DNA of 64,000 bases, taken from Tanypteryx hageni (lineage: Eukaryota > Arthropoda > Insecta > Odonata > Petaluridae). A program made the translations under genes and the position numbers. Location: assembly GCA_028673005.1 (NCBI GenBank), contig CM054120.1:74325533-74389532 (forward strand), written 5' to 3'. The notes beneath the pieces were generated by a model. It was not told the origin of the DNA and did no database searches. It saw nothing but the letters and a program-made list of their open reading frames with translations. Below are positions 1-10,610 of this stretch, in pieces (within the stretch, counting starts at the first letter, position 1; each line of letters begins with the position of its first letter).

Positions 1-499
1 TAAAATTTAATGAAAACCAATCTTTGTTGCTGTCTATTTATATGCAGTAAGTCGATCGCTCAAACCCATTGTCAATCTGTCAAGAACAGATATGAAATTT
101 TCATTGCGAAACTTTTAAATTTTTGTTAAAATAACTTCTCCCTTGGAAGTTTCGTCGCTTTCCGGTATTCATTTTCGTTTTCTAGACACATCACTCCTAA
201 AGTGTTCTTCTACACCGCCTGAAAGTTGCTGAGCTTGTATTACTATATTATCGACGTCTTCAGATCTTTTCTTGAAGCTTAGCACTTGTAGCGTCAAATC
301 GCAGAAGAATTTTATGCCAAAAACAGCCAAAAACGTGATATCTAACGTTTTTAATTCTCTTCCGCAAAGCGGCTGCTTCAATTCGAGCTGATTGTCTCGC
401 CTCAGTGTTCTCAGATAATTTTCTGGCGCTTGCATATTTTACAGTCGTTACCAGATTCCAATTCTTATACATCAACTGCACATTAAAATTTACCTCCAT
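1..499 (-). pseudogene. hAT-like (ZMYM1-type) transposase fragment, copy 1
   Basis: The minus strand, in two frames, has an ARQSARIEAA-like segment, a YHVFGCFWHKIL segment and a stretch around LQEK and SEDVDN. This order resembles the middle of hAT transposases related to zinc finger MYM-type protein 1, where a TRWSAR-like motif is followed by a helical insertion. The two frames (260-499 and 169-435) overlap, so a frameshift has broken the gene. The window edge cuts off the C-terminal side; the fuller copy is at 36690-37581. Family assignment comes from motif order only. Confidence 0.55.
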
Positions 500-1158
500 T
501 CCTTATTTTTTTCATCTTTGGTTAATATTTGTAGAGAGACCGATAGCAGAGGCTTGGATTTGGAGAGCGATAACGTGTCTCTCTGTGTTTCTATTTACTC
601 TTCTTCTCGTGACTCCATGCCCAACCCACACTGCGCGATCTCGTAATTCTGCGTTCACACCTCAATAAATAAGTATCTGGCGTATAAGTTTTTTGAACTC
701 TCCGGATACAAGCAGAAAATAACGTTCAAGAGCTAAAATAAATTGCACCTATTGAGTATGTATTTATTCAATGTTCAATGTTGGAACCCACTTCTCCTCC
801 TCCAACCCATTTATTTAAAAAGACAAAAATTATTTCACAGACCATCTCAAGAGGGAATCTCTCGAACCCGCGTACCTGAAGCAACTCCTCCACTTAATCC
901 GGCATTGCCTTAGGGTTAAACAAAAATTGAATGATATCTCACATTTCTGAATAACATAATTCATAAAAAGCATCCTGAATACATGAACGATATTGCGCAA
1001 CGATTAAGGGTATTTGATTCTTGGATGTTTTTAAACAAAACTCGATTTATGTACTCAAAAATGGCTATACGGATTTTGATTAAATACCATCCAGTCGTAC
1101 AGACTGATGTCACAAATAGTATTAACAACGCCATGAACCCCAAAATATTGCTAAAAAT
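500..1158. other. AT-rich sequence of block X with a possible tRNA-derived SINE scrap
   Basis: No convincing gene. On the minus strand, around 840-910, a GGTACGCGGGTTCGAGA string preceded by a GGATTAAGTGG-like stretch resembles the 3' half of a tRNA with its B box, as in tRNA-derived SINEs. No A box or tail can be made out. Around 1050-1130 there is weak similarity to a stretch of the tandem unit (near 8010-8075) that ends in CTGATGTCACAAATA. Confidence 0.3.
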
Positions 1159-2512
1159 GTATGAATGCACTTAATGTAATTAATTTGTATATTTGACTGC
1201 AATATTCTGTCACAACTTCAGTTTTTGTCATTGCAGTGTTTAAAATATATTATAATTAATTTTGTCAGTCAACATGAACATTGTGTCATAAATAGTTTTT
1301 GATCATTTCTGTTAATGTTTCCTGTGAATTTTACTTGTGATTAACTGGACTGTTAAATTGTGTTAGATAGAATTTTTAGCATAAACAACATCGACCAATG
1401 ATCTTTCATTAATCAAAGGCATTTTTAAAGAATGCACTTTATGTGGTTAATGTGTATATGTTACTGCAATACTCTCTCAGACATTTAGTTTTTTTCACTG
1501 CTTGAAATATTTGTTTTAATTATGTACATTCAGTGTTGTTGTAAATTTATTAAAATTTTCTTTTAGAAAAATATTTTACTTTTATGCGGTGTCAGTCGGA
1601 GATACATCATTTCAGGGGATAATTATTTATGTTAATCAACTTAACTTTGACGTTTCATTACTATATTTTGGCTGTAGGGATGACATCATTGGATTTTGGA
1701 TTGTTTTGTTATTCATAAATTATTTATTGGACAGACATTGTAGGAATGTGTTGGATAGCATTCCTGGTGGCGAGCATCATTATTTCATTTGTTTTGAATC
1801 AGCATGTTTTGGTATTTGTAATTACTTTGCTATATTACCATTTTTGTGTATTGATTTTTCATTATTCTTTGTATGCCGTTGCTACCTTGTAATAGACTTT
1901 ATATTTTCTTATGCCTTATTCCAACATACCGTTTCTTCCCAGAGTTTGTCTCTTTTTATCTTATTCATCTAATTAAGCTCCTCTCGTCAAATATTCAATT
2001 CAAAATATTATTTGTCCAACTAGTTTTCTGCCATGTATGACAGCCGCATCCTGGAAGTCTCTTAAAATGTGTTTTATGGAATATCCTCAATGGTTGAATT
2101 CACAGTTTGTGTGACACCATTGCAATAATATTTCCATTTCCACAAAATATGGTGAATGCATCACAAACTTTGCTTCCAATCAGTTCTTCTGTCTTTGTTC
2201 TACATTGAATGTGCTTACACATTCTCCACCGAGGTTGCTCTTCATGGTGATTGTTATGTTTGACTTTTGTTTGACTTGCAGCAACAATGTCCAATATAAT
2301 CCCTTTCTCAGATATTTGTCATCATAATGACAACAAATATTGCAGTGAGCAACATAATGTTAAAGATAAATTTCTCTGAAGACCAGAGATCTACTCTTAC
2401 CACGAATGTATTCCAAGAATATTTATGCACTTTATGTGGTTAATGTGTAAATATTACTGCAATACTCTGTCAGACATTTTGTTTTTTTCACTGCTTGAAA
2501 TACTTGTTTAAC
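1159..2512 (+). repeat. Three dispersed copies of a ~95-bp repeat
   Basis: Copies lie at about 1159-1258, 1431-1521 and 2419-2512. Each begins near ATGCACTTTATGTGGTTAAT or a variant, continues through ACTGCAATA and CTGTCA, and ends near CACTGCTTGAAATA. The second and third are most alike. Sequence between them is AT-rich. The longest open frame (1589-1972, 127 codons, very Phe/Ile/Tyr-rich) shows no domain and looks like chance openness in T-rich DNA. Confidence 0.6.
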
Positions 2513-3137
2513 AACTTGATTATAATGTTGTTTATAAGGAATGTATGTTTACCTGATTGTACAGCATTACCAGGCATTTGTCATCTTAGTGGAATGATAT
2601 TATGTTATAAATATTTAATTTGGTTTTCGAAAGAAGTGCTGATAGAACATTTCTTGAAGAGATTTAAATCTCAGCTGTCAATATTGATAATTTTTTTGAG
2701 TAATTGTTTTGTTAGAAAATATGCTGAATGAAGTCCATTCAACCCCTTGTTTGAATTACTGTGAAGAATCCTGTTACCATGAAATGGTTGAGTTGTGATT
2801 TTGGCTCATTAGAGGAGACTTATTTCAGTCCATCTGATAAAAGTCAATGTTTTCTAATAATTATGTTTGATTTGTCAAAAGCCTTAATGACTACTACAAT
2901 ATGGTTTAACTTTAAAGATGACATTGCCTTTCATTTTGATTAATAATATGGCAATTTATTTGTGTGTGATATCATGAAGGTTTTCGTAGCATTTGGTTTA
3001 ATTATACAGGATTGGCCTCAAAATTATTAACAAAGTGAAAGTTGTTTCTTCCATCTGTATGTCGCGTGGTCTTATGTTACTTGTTAAAAAGCGGATTGTG
3101 CTAGTGAAAGCTTTGAGTAAATTCTTCAACATTTGGT
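2513..3137. other. AT-rich sequence without a recognised gene
   Basis: Only short open frames (2495-2731, 2761-2943) with composition-driven residues are present. No repeat terminus or domain was recognised. Confidence 0.5.
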
Positions 3138-3907
3138 CCTGGATGCAATCATTCCAATTGATTGACAACATGTTGAATTCTGTGGACTGGGCACGATCTT
3201 ATTCCTGTGTGATGTTGTTTTCGGTGTTAGAGCATTCCTTGGTTGTCCTAGAAGTCCTCTTATTTTGGCTCCATACAGAGAGTTTGTATTATTATAATTG
3301 TTGGCATGTTCCATTCTGAATGGATGTTGTGTCACCATCAAAGTTTGAGTTATATATATTCCACAATGACTGTAGATTGTTAGCTCGATTGAGACATATC
3401 TGCTTCAAATGGGACATTCATTTGTTTTTTAAAAACTTCATAATTAATGCACTGTATTGTTCATTCTTTCTGATGTACTTATCCTGTAATTTTATTTGGA
3501 AATCACTATTGCTTTTATGAAAGAGGCATGAGGCTTCCTCTGGCATCCTCTTCATCTACTTATCTTGCTGGATGCAGTTATTCCAGTTGATAGACGATTT
3601 GTTGATTTCTGCGTATGGCATGATTTGATTCACAAGTGATATTGACGTTTTCTTTGGTGTTAGAGCATTCCTTGCATGTCCTAGTTGTCTTCTTATTTTG
3701 ACTCAATACCAACAGGCCATATTGTCATAGCTGTTGGCATGTTCCATTCTCAATGAACATTGTGTCACCATCAACAATTGAGTTTAGATACATTGCACAA
3801 CTATAAGATCTCTTTATTGTAAACTCAGTTGAGACATTTCTGCTTCGATTCATTTGTCTATTTTATTTATTATTAATGCACTATATTGTTCAATCCTTTC
3901 TGATATA
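3138..3907 (+). repeat. Diverged ~430-bp tandem repeat flanking the mariner insertion
   Basis: The stretch starting at CTGGATGCA (3139) is repeated from 3570, a period of about 431 bp. Shared landmarks are GTGTTAGAGCATTCCTTG, GTTGGCATGTTCCATTCT, GTGTCACCATCAA and ATTAATGCACT. The second copy is interrupted at 3908 by the mariner terminus. Its missing tail (ATCCTGTAATTT, then GAAAGAGG) reappears beyond the right mariner end at 42198 and in every tandem unit, for example at 8900. The first copy is therefore an uninterrupted paralogue of the insertion site. Confidence 0.8.
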
Positions 3908-4777
3908 CAGGGTTCTTCAAAAAAATGTTAACACTTATACGGAACTATCGATTTTAATGGAAACAAAATGGATAATACACAGTAACATGATAACAAAGAG
4001 TCATCACTTGTTTGCCACTATTGTCAACACATGCCTGGAATCTTCTCCAGGTGGTCTCCAGAGCCCGGAGGCACATTTATTTTGGTATTGTTGCAATTAC
4101 ATTTTCAATTTTCTGTCGGAGGTCTCACACATCATGTGACTTGGTAGCATAAACACCATACCCCATAGCTAGAAATCACATGGTGTGAGATCTGGCAAAT
4201 TTGCTGGCCATTTCAGAGGCCCTGCTTTACCAATCCATCTCCGGTCAAATTTTCTGCTAAGATGAGCGCAAACATTCAAAGCAAAGTGGGGTGGAGCACC
4301 ATCCAATGGAAAGTCTCCGGTAAGGCAGATTTGTAGTGGCAGGTTTTCCAATGCGTAATTCTCCATCATGTAAGAAGTTGCCTCGTTTATTGTGGTATTT
4401 AAAAAAAAAATAAGTCCCTACCACCTCTGCTCCAGTGATTGAACACTGGACATTCACCTTGGGACTGTCTCGTTCATGCTCATGCACAACACGAGGATTC
4501 TCAGTATCCCAGAAGACACAGTTATGTTTTTTCAAATGTCCGCTTATGTGAAAGGTTTCCTTGTTGCTGAATGCCACTAGACTGTGACTGTCAGATTGCA
4601 AATTCTTCATCTTTAAGAAAATGTTGCAAGCATCTACATGAGCAGTACATAAGGCTTGCACAATCTGCAAATGATATGGCCACATTCCCAGTTCCTTGTT
4701 CAGGATTCTCCATACCATTGCCCGGGGGAAACCAGATTCTGCACTGAATCGTCTGATTTCCCTTGGCTATGCAAGAA
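3908..4777 (-). mobile_element. Mariner-like element, 5'-truncated copy
   Basis: It begins with the terminal sequence CAGGGTTCTTCAAAAAAATG directly after a TA dinucleotide. The complete copy at 40990-42195 ends in the inverted version. About 870 bp of the 1206-bp element remain: the 3' terminus and C-terminal two thirds of the transposase frame. The transposase reads leftward, so the DNA-binding start and the other terminus were lost in the deletion that joins position ~4777 to tandem-unit flank (AATTATTGTGAC). Confidence 0.88.
4130..4718 (-). pseudogene. Tc1/mariner transposase fragment (PDLTPCDF family)
   Basis: The minus strand encodes VWRIL, PYHLQIVQAL, ETFHISGHLKKHN, TENPRVVHEH, DSPKVNV, then after a frameshift DGAPPHF, RRWIGKAGP and PDLTPCDF. 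A stop precedes the LWG that normally follows. These motifs in this order belong to a transposase group common in arthropod genomes. The catalytic position read as FSDE in related elements is FSNK here, so the first Asp is Asn. The Asp of DGAPPHF and the last Asp of PDLTPCDF are separated by 41 residues. Frameshift, stop and lost Asp all mark it as dead. Confidence 0.88.
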
Positions 4778-7700
4778 ATTATTGTGACATGAATTGTCCC
4801 ATTTACATTCTCTCATAATTCACAAGATACTTAAGATACAAAAATGGTACGACTCTTCTTAAATGACACTTGTGCTGACAATAGGCAGTCGAATATAACA
4901 CATTGACAAGGAAAATGCTTACAAATATATTGGAATGAAATTATTCATAATAGATATATTTAAGACATATACTCAATAGAATTGTCTACTTGGAGAGATA
5001 ATAAATGATAGGAAAATAGCACTTGGATGAACAAGGAAATTTGGCCAGCTGGGTTGCAGTTCTTAGCCGGTCTCTCTAGCCCTCTCCCAGTCTCTCTTTC
5101 TCTCTATAATGTCTCAGCTTCGACTCGTGACTGCTTGCTCACCTTCATGGTATTGCTCTCCAGCATTGCTAGCTTGGAAATCCCCTCGTTCGATTTTTTT
5201 CGAGAAGAGGGCATACATCTCGTGGAAGTCACTTTCTTAATTAACACAATTGTAGTATTCTCTTTTGGGCTAATTTCTGTTGCCTATAAAGGTAGAAACC
5301 CAGCATGTCATGCAATGCAGTCATACTTGCATTGCAGTCGTACAAATGTTGCTGTCATTTATGCGGGGTTTGTAGGGGATCATTAGAGCAATGGCGGAAT
5401 CGGAAAGGCCTTCCTGTTTTCCTGAGGAATGAAGATAGGACGAAATTTGGTAGGAGTGGTGGTCTGTGGGGTTGGAAGTAAGGTGATGGTAAAAGGTTTC
5501 GTCAGAAAGTTGGCGCTCGGCTTCCTCGTTATATTTGGCACGATCCATCACAACCGTGGTGGTGCCCTTGTCGGCAGGGAGGATGATGATATGGTCAAGA
5601 TGTTTGAGTGTAGAATTACATTATATATAACATATATAATGTGACATGCAAAGCAATTTTGTATTCAAATGGCACAATGCAACATTCATTGAAAAAGTTT
5701 CTTTATTCTTGCATTATAGTTAGTTTTCCAAATATAAAATTCAATGTTTATCTTGTGAATGAATTATAAAATGATTAACAAAATATGCTTTAACTTCTTA
5801 CATCTTTCTACAGATTTCACATCCAAAAGACTTTTTAGTATGAATTCTCAAATGGACTATAGTACTTTTTTGAGGCAATCCTATAAAGACTTCAAAATAT
5901 ATCATTGAATGCACAACAGATCACCCTTTTGAGTGAAACTCATTACTTGCTAATCAAATTGAAAATGCCTTTCTCCATTGTTCTTACATGATAGACTAGA
6001 GCACACATTTGAGTGAAATCCTTGCCATATTTCTCACATTGAAAAATTCTTTCTCTGGTATGTCCTCAAATGACAAATTAGAGTAATTTTTAGAATGCAA
6101 CTCTTCCAACACTTCTTATATTGAAAAGGCCCTCCTGAAGCATGTGCCCTCAAGTTATATACTAGATGACTCTTACGATTGTATCCTTCACCACAATATT
6201 GACATTACAAACTCTCTCATGAGAATGTATATTGGAAAGCCTTAAAAGAGCACCCTTTTGAGTGCAAATTTTCCCACATTTCTCACATTTAAAATGCCAG
6301 TTAGCCAGCTCTCTGTGCTTATCACTACATCTGCCTCAGTTTTCGCTGATAAATTCTGAAATTCTGCTGTATTATTCCTGATACTACGGCAGTTTATATT
6401 TAACATTGTTAATGAGTCACATACGGGCCGCTTCTGAATTTTTCCTGTGTCATGGATGGTGCGACTTCTAAGAGCGGCGTTATCATTGCTATTGTTAGCG
6501 CAGAGTTTCTTGAGTCCTAACGTCGGCCTAGGTATTGACCTACCATCCGAGTTAATAAAGTTATTCGGATGCAGTTATTTGATGACTCCGAAATTGACCT
6601 ACGCACTGGCCTACTCTCTAATCTAAAAAAGCTCTACAATTCTCCTAGATTCTACCACCTACTTTCTGGGCTGCCACGGCAGTATAGTGAATTCCGGATC
6701 GGTTCCGGGGCACCCTACATGATTCGAGAACCCACCCGAGTTCCACGAAATCTACTCTCATGCTCTCGCAAAACTTCCTGTCTCCGATTCAAGCCGATCA
6801 CTCGGCTCCAAACCGTCGAACCCCGGCACAGCACAGATCACCGAAGGAATCCAATATCTCCTCAGAACCCCGAACTTCTGCGTCATTGGTGCCTACAGAC
6901 GCCACTATCCGCAGCTTGGAGCATCCCGTGCCACTTGCAGGTACCCGAACCGCCTTCATCACCTGTGGCACTGTTTCGCCTGGAATACACCAAGAAAATA
7001 CCCGCTATCTCCCTCCCGACGGGCCCTTTCCCACAACGGTGCCACTATACGCCGGACGTTCGACCTACCTATCGCTAAGATTCCTCCCTCCCAACCCGAC
7101 CTCCGCTAGGTGCGTCATTCCTCGAGTCAGTGGGAGTGGATGCGGCCACAGAATTCGTCGTGCCATCCTTAGATAGCGCTTCGAATCTGTTTTTGACGGG
7201 GATTGAGTCAGTTTCCGCCCTCCCGTATCCCAGCCATGGCCGTCCCGCGAACTTTGGTAGCCACCTTTAGCCCGTCGGGCTCGGAAGATGAAGCCACCCT
7301 TTCCGGGTTAGTGTCGCCTACGTCTCCATCTTCGACGACACAGCAAGCCTTCGCTCTCGAGCTAGCTCGAGGTACTACCTTGGTACGGCAAGGCGACTCG
7401 GAGGTCCCCGCATCTTCAGCCCCCTTCGGATCAGCATCCAACTCCCTAACCTTAGAGAGGAGCTTCGCTACAATCCTCTCGAGTTCTGTGATCTGCGATC
7501 TTAGATGATATAGAACATGAACTGTACCTTCTTATTCTCCTCTTCTTTCTTTGCTGCCATTTCTGTGCACTGTTGTTTTTCGATGTTCGACAGTCTCTCT
7601 CTCTCTTCCTCTTTCGGAAGCTCCTTGAACTAGGCATTGGCACCTCAGACAATGATGAACTGTCTACTCTAGTTAGGTCTGTCACATCGCAAGCCTTCTT

Positions 7701-8583
7701 ATTCTCCATGAATCTTCATGAGATAATGAAGTCTCTCTCAATCTGGTTTTAACGAATTTATTATTTATTTATGTAATAGCATGGGGATAGTTTCATATTA
7801 TTTTATTTTGTCTCATCTAAAAATTTGTATGATGTCTTCATAATTCCTTTACTATTGTCATCAAACAGAGGGAGTTTTATGCATCGATTCAACATTGACG
7901 CAATTTATGCAATATGTATTTTTGTAGACTTTTTCATAAATATGATATAGCACAAAATTAATGGGTAGTTAGTTCTTGGAGAGTTTTAGAAAATATTTTT
8001 TCTCAAAAATGGTTGCGTAGAATTTGATTAAAATCAACCCAATTGTTGAGCCTGATGTCACAAATAATACTGCGTAAGTCATATTTCTCGAAAATTACCA
8101 TATGGCGTCCAGTGACATCAATTTCCGCTAAGCTACCTTACCTAAGCCCTATGACAACTCCTCTTTCGCGATCCACTCTAAACCTTACTACAGTCTAACG
8201 GCATAGCCGAATTACAGTAGTCTGGGGCCATGGGCTACCCACCTCTTATAACTTACAGTCTCCTTCAATTTTTGCCGAACATAATCGCCGATTATTCGGA
8301 CAGAAATGGAATGTGACAGGATTTGGGTTTGAAACAAGACCAATTCTAGTTATTACCATTTAATTCTAAGATATGATTAGTTTCTGCGATACATATTTTT
8401 AGAATTGTTTTTTTCTTGCCTTCGCTGAATCAAAATCTACTATGATGTCTTCATAATTCCTTTTCTATTGTCATCAAACAGAGGGAGTTTTAGGCGTCGA
8501 TTCAACATTGACGCACGAACATCGTTCTTCACACTCGCCATCTTCGAAAACGCTCTTTCTGCGCTGCAATTTGTAACTTGTAA
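4777..8583 (+). repeat. Array 1, unit U0 (left end deleted)
   Basis: The first ~505 bp are missing. Contents: Penelope-like fragment 5321-5616, AT hairpin 5619-5641, zinc-finger remnant 5798-6296, CR1-type LINE 6291-7709, 73-bp direct repeats at about 7830-7902 and 8443-8515, hAT C-terminus 8409-8583. Markers: CTCCATCTTCG, CCCACAACGG and the short form GAAAATATTTTTTCTC in the right half, all shared with U1. It alone has TTCTTAGCCGG in the left half. Confidence 0.93.
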
Positions 8584-8897
8584 CTTGCAGGGGATCGGTC
8601 TGTTCGATGTTGACCGCTGTTCCCTTTGTAATTATCAGCAACTGAGTTGGTTTTGACGAATTTGTTGTAAACGTGATAAATGGCCAATCTTGAGTGTGAA
8701 TCGCAGTTGTTGCGAACCATCATGTGTGACTGAAAGACCTCCATCCATGCAGCAACCTTTCTTCTTTCCTCCGAAGTCAATCTCATTGCCATTTCGTTAC
8801 TGCTATGGAAAGAAAAATAATTCTCATAAGCCAGATCTCACACCTTGTGATTTCTGGCTGTGTTATATAAGTATTAACATTTCTTTGAAGAACAATG
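8584..8897 (-). mobile_element. Mariner-like 5' part: terminus and DNA-binding domain start
   Basis: The right 314 bp of the mariner-like element, cut at 8584 where hAT sequence begins. The outer end (reverse complement CATTGTTCTTCAAAGAAATG) matches the other terminus at 3908 inverted. Reading leftward from Met at 8792, the frame has MAMRLTSEERRKVAAW, HVYNKFVKTNS and RTDRSPAS. This resembles the helix-turn-helix region at the start of these transposases (SxEER ... VxKFxxTGS ... GRPR). The frame then runs into antisense hAT sequence, so no functional protein is possible. Confidence 0.82.
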
Positions 8898-9634
8898 TAA
8901 TTATCCTGTAATTTCATTAAGAAATAGTGATTTTTTAAATGAAAGAGGTATGAGATTTCCCCTGGCATTCTCTTCCTTTACTTATCATATGGTTGTTGCT
9001 ATCATACTTTGTTGCTGTATATAATTTGAGTTTATGGTACATTGTGTTGATTATTACTTTTTGGCCTGCTGTCTATGTATGATTTGATGGAATTATTGTG
9101 ACATGAATTGTCCCATTTACATTCTCTCATAATTCACAAGATACTTAAGATACAAAAATGGTACGACTCTTCTTAAATGACACTTGTGCTGACAATAGGC
9201 AGTCGAATATAACACATTGACAAGGAAAATGCTTACAAATATATTGGAATGAAATTATTCATAATAGATATATTTAAGACATATACTCAATAGAATTGTC
9301 TACTTGGAGAGATAATAAATGATAGGAAAATAGCACTTGGATGAACAAGGAAATTTGGCCAGCTGGGTTGCAGTTCTTTGCCGGTTTCTCTAGCCCTCTG
9401 CCAGTCTCTCTTTCTCTCTATAATGTCTCAGCTTCGACTCGTGACTGCTTGCTCACCTTCATGGTATTGCTCTCCAGCATTGCTAGCTTGGAAATCCCCT
9501 CGTTCGATTTTTTTCGAGAAGAGGGCATACATCTCGTGGAAGTCACTTTCTTAATTAACACAATTGTAGTATTCTCTTTTGGGCTAATTTCTGTTGAATA
9601 TAAAGGTAGAAACCCAGCATGTCATGCAATGCAG
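8898..9634. other. Unit flank without a recognised gene
   Basis: The first ~100 bp belong to the ~430-bp repeat of block X (ATCCTGTAATTT ... GAAAGAGG). From about 9087 (GGAATTATTGTGACATG) the sequence is unit-specific. A pyrimidine tract with repeated TCTCTC lies at about 9385-9420. A 119-codon plus-strand frame (9341-9700) is open in all units but has no domain and overlaps the Penelope-like remnant on the other strand. The minus strand has a 50-60 codon open stretch (start DFHEMYALFSKK) that I do not recognise. Confidence 0.5.
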
Positions 9635-9930
9635 TCATACTTGCATTGCAGTCGTACAAATGTTGCTGTCATTTATGCGGGGTTTGTAGGGGATCATTAG
9701 AGCAATGGCGGAATCGGAAAGGCCTTCCTGTTTTCCTGAGGAATGAAGATAGGACGAAATTTGGTAGGAGTGGTGGTCTGTGGGGTTGGAAGTAAGGTGA
9801 TGGTAAAAGGTTTCGTCAGAAAGTTGGCGCTCGGCTTCCTCGTTATATTTGGCACGATCCATCACAACCGTGGTGGTGCCCTTGTCGGCAGGGAGGATGA
9901 TGATATGGTCAAGATGTTTGAGTGTAGAAT
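9635..9930 (-). pseudogene. Penelope-like element RT fragment
   Basis: Reading leftward the frame gives HLDHIIILPADKGTTTVV, MDRAKYNEEA, LSDETFYHHL and, further on, IPYKPRI. The LPADKG...VVMDR block followed by a Tyr-ending helix is the N-terminal reverse transcriptase signature of Penelope-like retroelements, where IYGLPKIHK-type sequence should follow PRI. Here the match stops at PRI, so fingers, palm catalytic motifs and the GIY-YIG endonuclease are absent. Equivalent copies lie at 5321-5616, 13949-14244, 18265-18560, 42933-43228, 47249-47544, 51565-51860, 55881-56176 and 60197-60492. Confidence 0.75.
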
Positions 9931-9932
9931 TA

Positions 9933-9955
9933 CATTATATATAACATATATAATG
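9933..9955. repeat. AT-rich perfect hairpin
   Basis: A 10-bp stem, CATTATATAT paired with ATATATAATG, around a 3-nt AAC loop. It sits just upstream (minus-strand sense) of the Penelope-like fragment and recurs in every unit, first at 5619-5641. It could be the end of an inserted element or a chance AT palindrome. Confidence 0.7.
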
Positions 9956-10111
9956 TGACATGCAAAGCAATTTTGTATTCAAATGGCACAATGCAACATT
10001 CATTGAAAAAGTTTCTTTATTCTTGCATTATAGTTAGTTTTCCAAATATAAAATTCAATGTTTATCTTGTGAATGAATTATAAAATGATTAACAAAATAT
10101 GCTTTAACTTC

Positions 10112-10610
10112 TTACATCTTTCTACAGATTTCACATCCAAAAGACTTTTTAGTATGAATTCTCAAATGGACTATAGTACTTTTTTGAGGCAATCCTATAA
10201 AGACTTCAAAATATATCATTGAATGCACAACAGACCACCCTTTTGAGTGAAACTCATTACTTGCTAATCAAATTGAAAATGCCTTTCTCCATTGTTCTTA
10301 CATGATAGACTAGAGCACACATTTGAGTGAAATCCTTGCCATATTTCTCACATTGAAAAATTCTTTCTCTGGTATGTCCTCAAATGACAAATTAGAGTAA
10401 TTTTTAGAATGCAACTCTTCCAACACTTCTTATATTGAAAAGGCCCTCCTGAAGCATGTGCCCTCAAGTTATATACTAGATGACTCTTACGATTGTATCC
10501 TTCACCACAATATTGACATTACAAACTCTCTCATGAGAATGTATATTGGAAAGCCTTAAAAGAGCACCCTTTTGAGTGCAAATTTTCCCACATTTCTCAC
10601 ATTTAAAATG
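10112..10610 (-). pseudogene. Decayed C2H2 zinc-finger array
   Basis: The minus strand shows finger and linker remnants spread over frames: HFKCEKCGKICTQKGALL with SHER, then QYCGEGYNRKSHL, GGPFQYKKCWKSC, RIFQCEKYGKDFTQMCAL, and finally RIHTKKSFGCEICRK before a stop. The C-x2-C pairs, the F-x-C-E-x-C-G-K pattern and ~28-residue spacing identify a run of about six or seven C2H2 fingers, normally DNA-binding. Frameshifts, stops and lost ligands (CEKY, KKCW) make it non-functional. It is spliced directly into the LINE endonuclease reading at about 10605. Equivalents: 5798-6296 and one per unit. Confidence 0.78.

Larger units (their letters stand above)
1..4777. repeat. Segmental duplication, copy 1 (block X)
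   Basis: This block recurs almost base for base at 37083-41858 with a constant offset of 37082; only scattered substitutions and small compensating indels separate the copies. It starts inside a hAT-like remnant that continues left of the window, runs through AT-rich sequence with its own internal repeats, and ends inside a mariner-like element. In this copy the mariner is joined directly to tandem-unit flank near 4777, so about 530 bp present in copy 2 (roughly 41858-42387) is missing here. Confidence 0.93.

Noticed and set aside
826..912. tRNA gene
   Set aside because: Only a B-box-like half is seen; no cloverleaf or A box, so at most a SINE scrap.
1589..1972. 127-codon open frame, Phe/Ile-rich
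   Set aside because: T-rich sequence gives long hydrophobic frames by chance; no signal, spacing or domain evidence.
5027..5386. 119-codon plus-strand frame kept in all units (9341, 13655, 17971 and so on)
   Set aside because: No domain; conserved only because whole units are near-identical; its end overlaps the Penelope-like coding remnant on the other strand.
6569..7508. Long plus-strand frames of 169, 138 and 101 codons in a GC-rich stretch
   Set aside because: They are antisense to the CR1-type ORF1, whose motifs (coiled coil, NRFEAL, GTND, SEEIL) are on the minus strand.
8468..8656. 62-codon plus frame repeated in each unit, and the neighbouring 73-codon plus frame at 8690-8911
   Set aside because: Antisense to the hAT C-terminus and to the mariner helix-turn-helix respectively.
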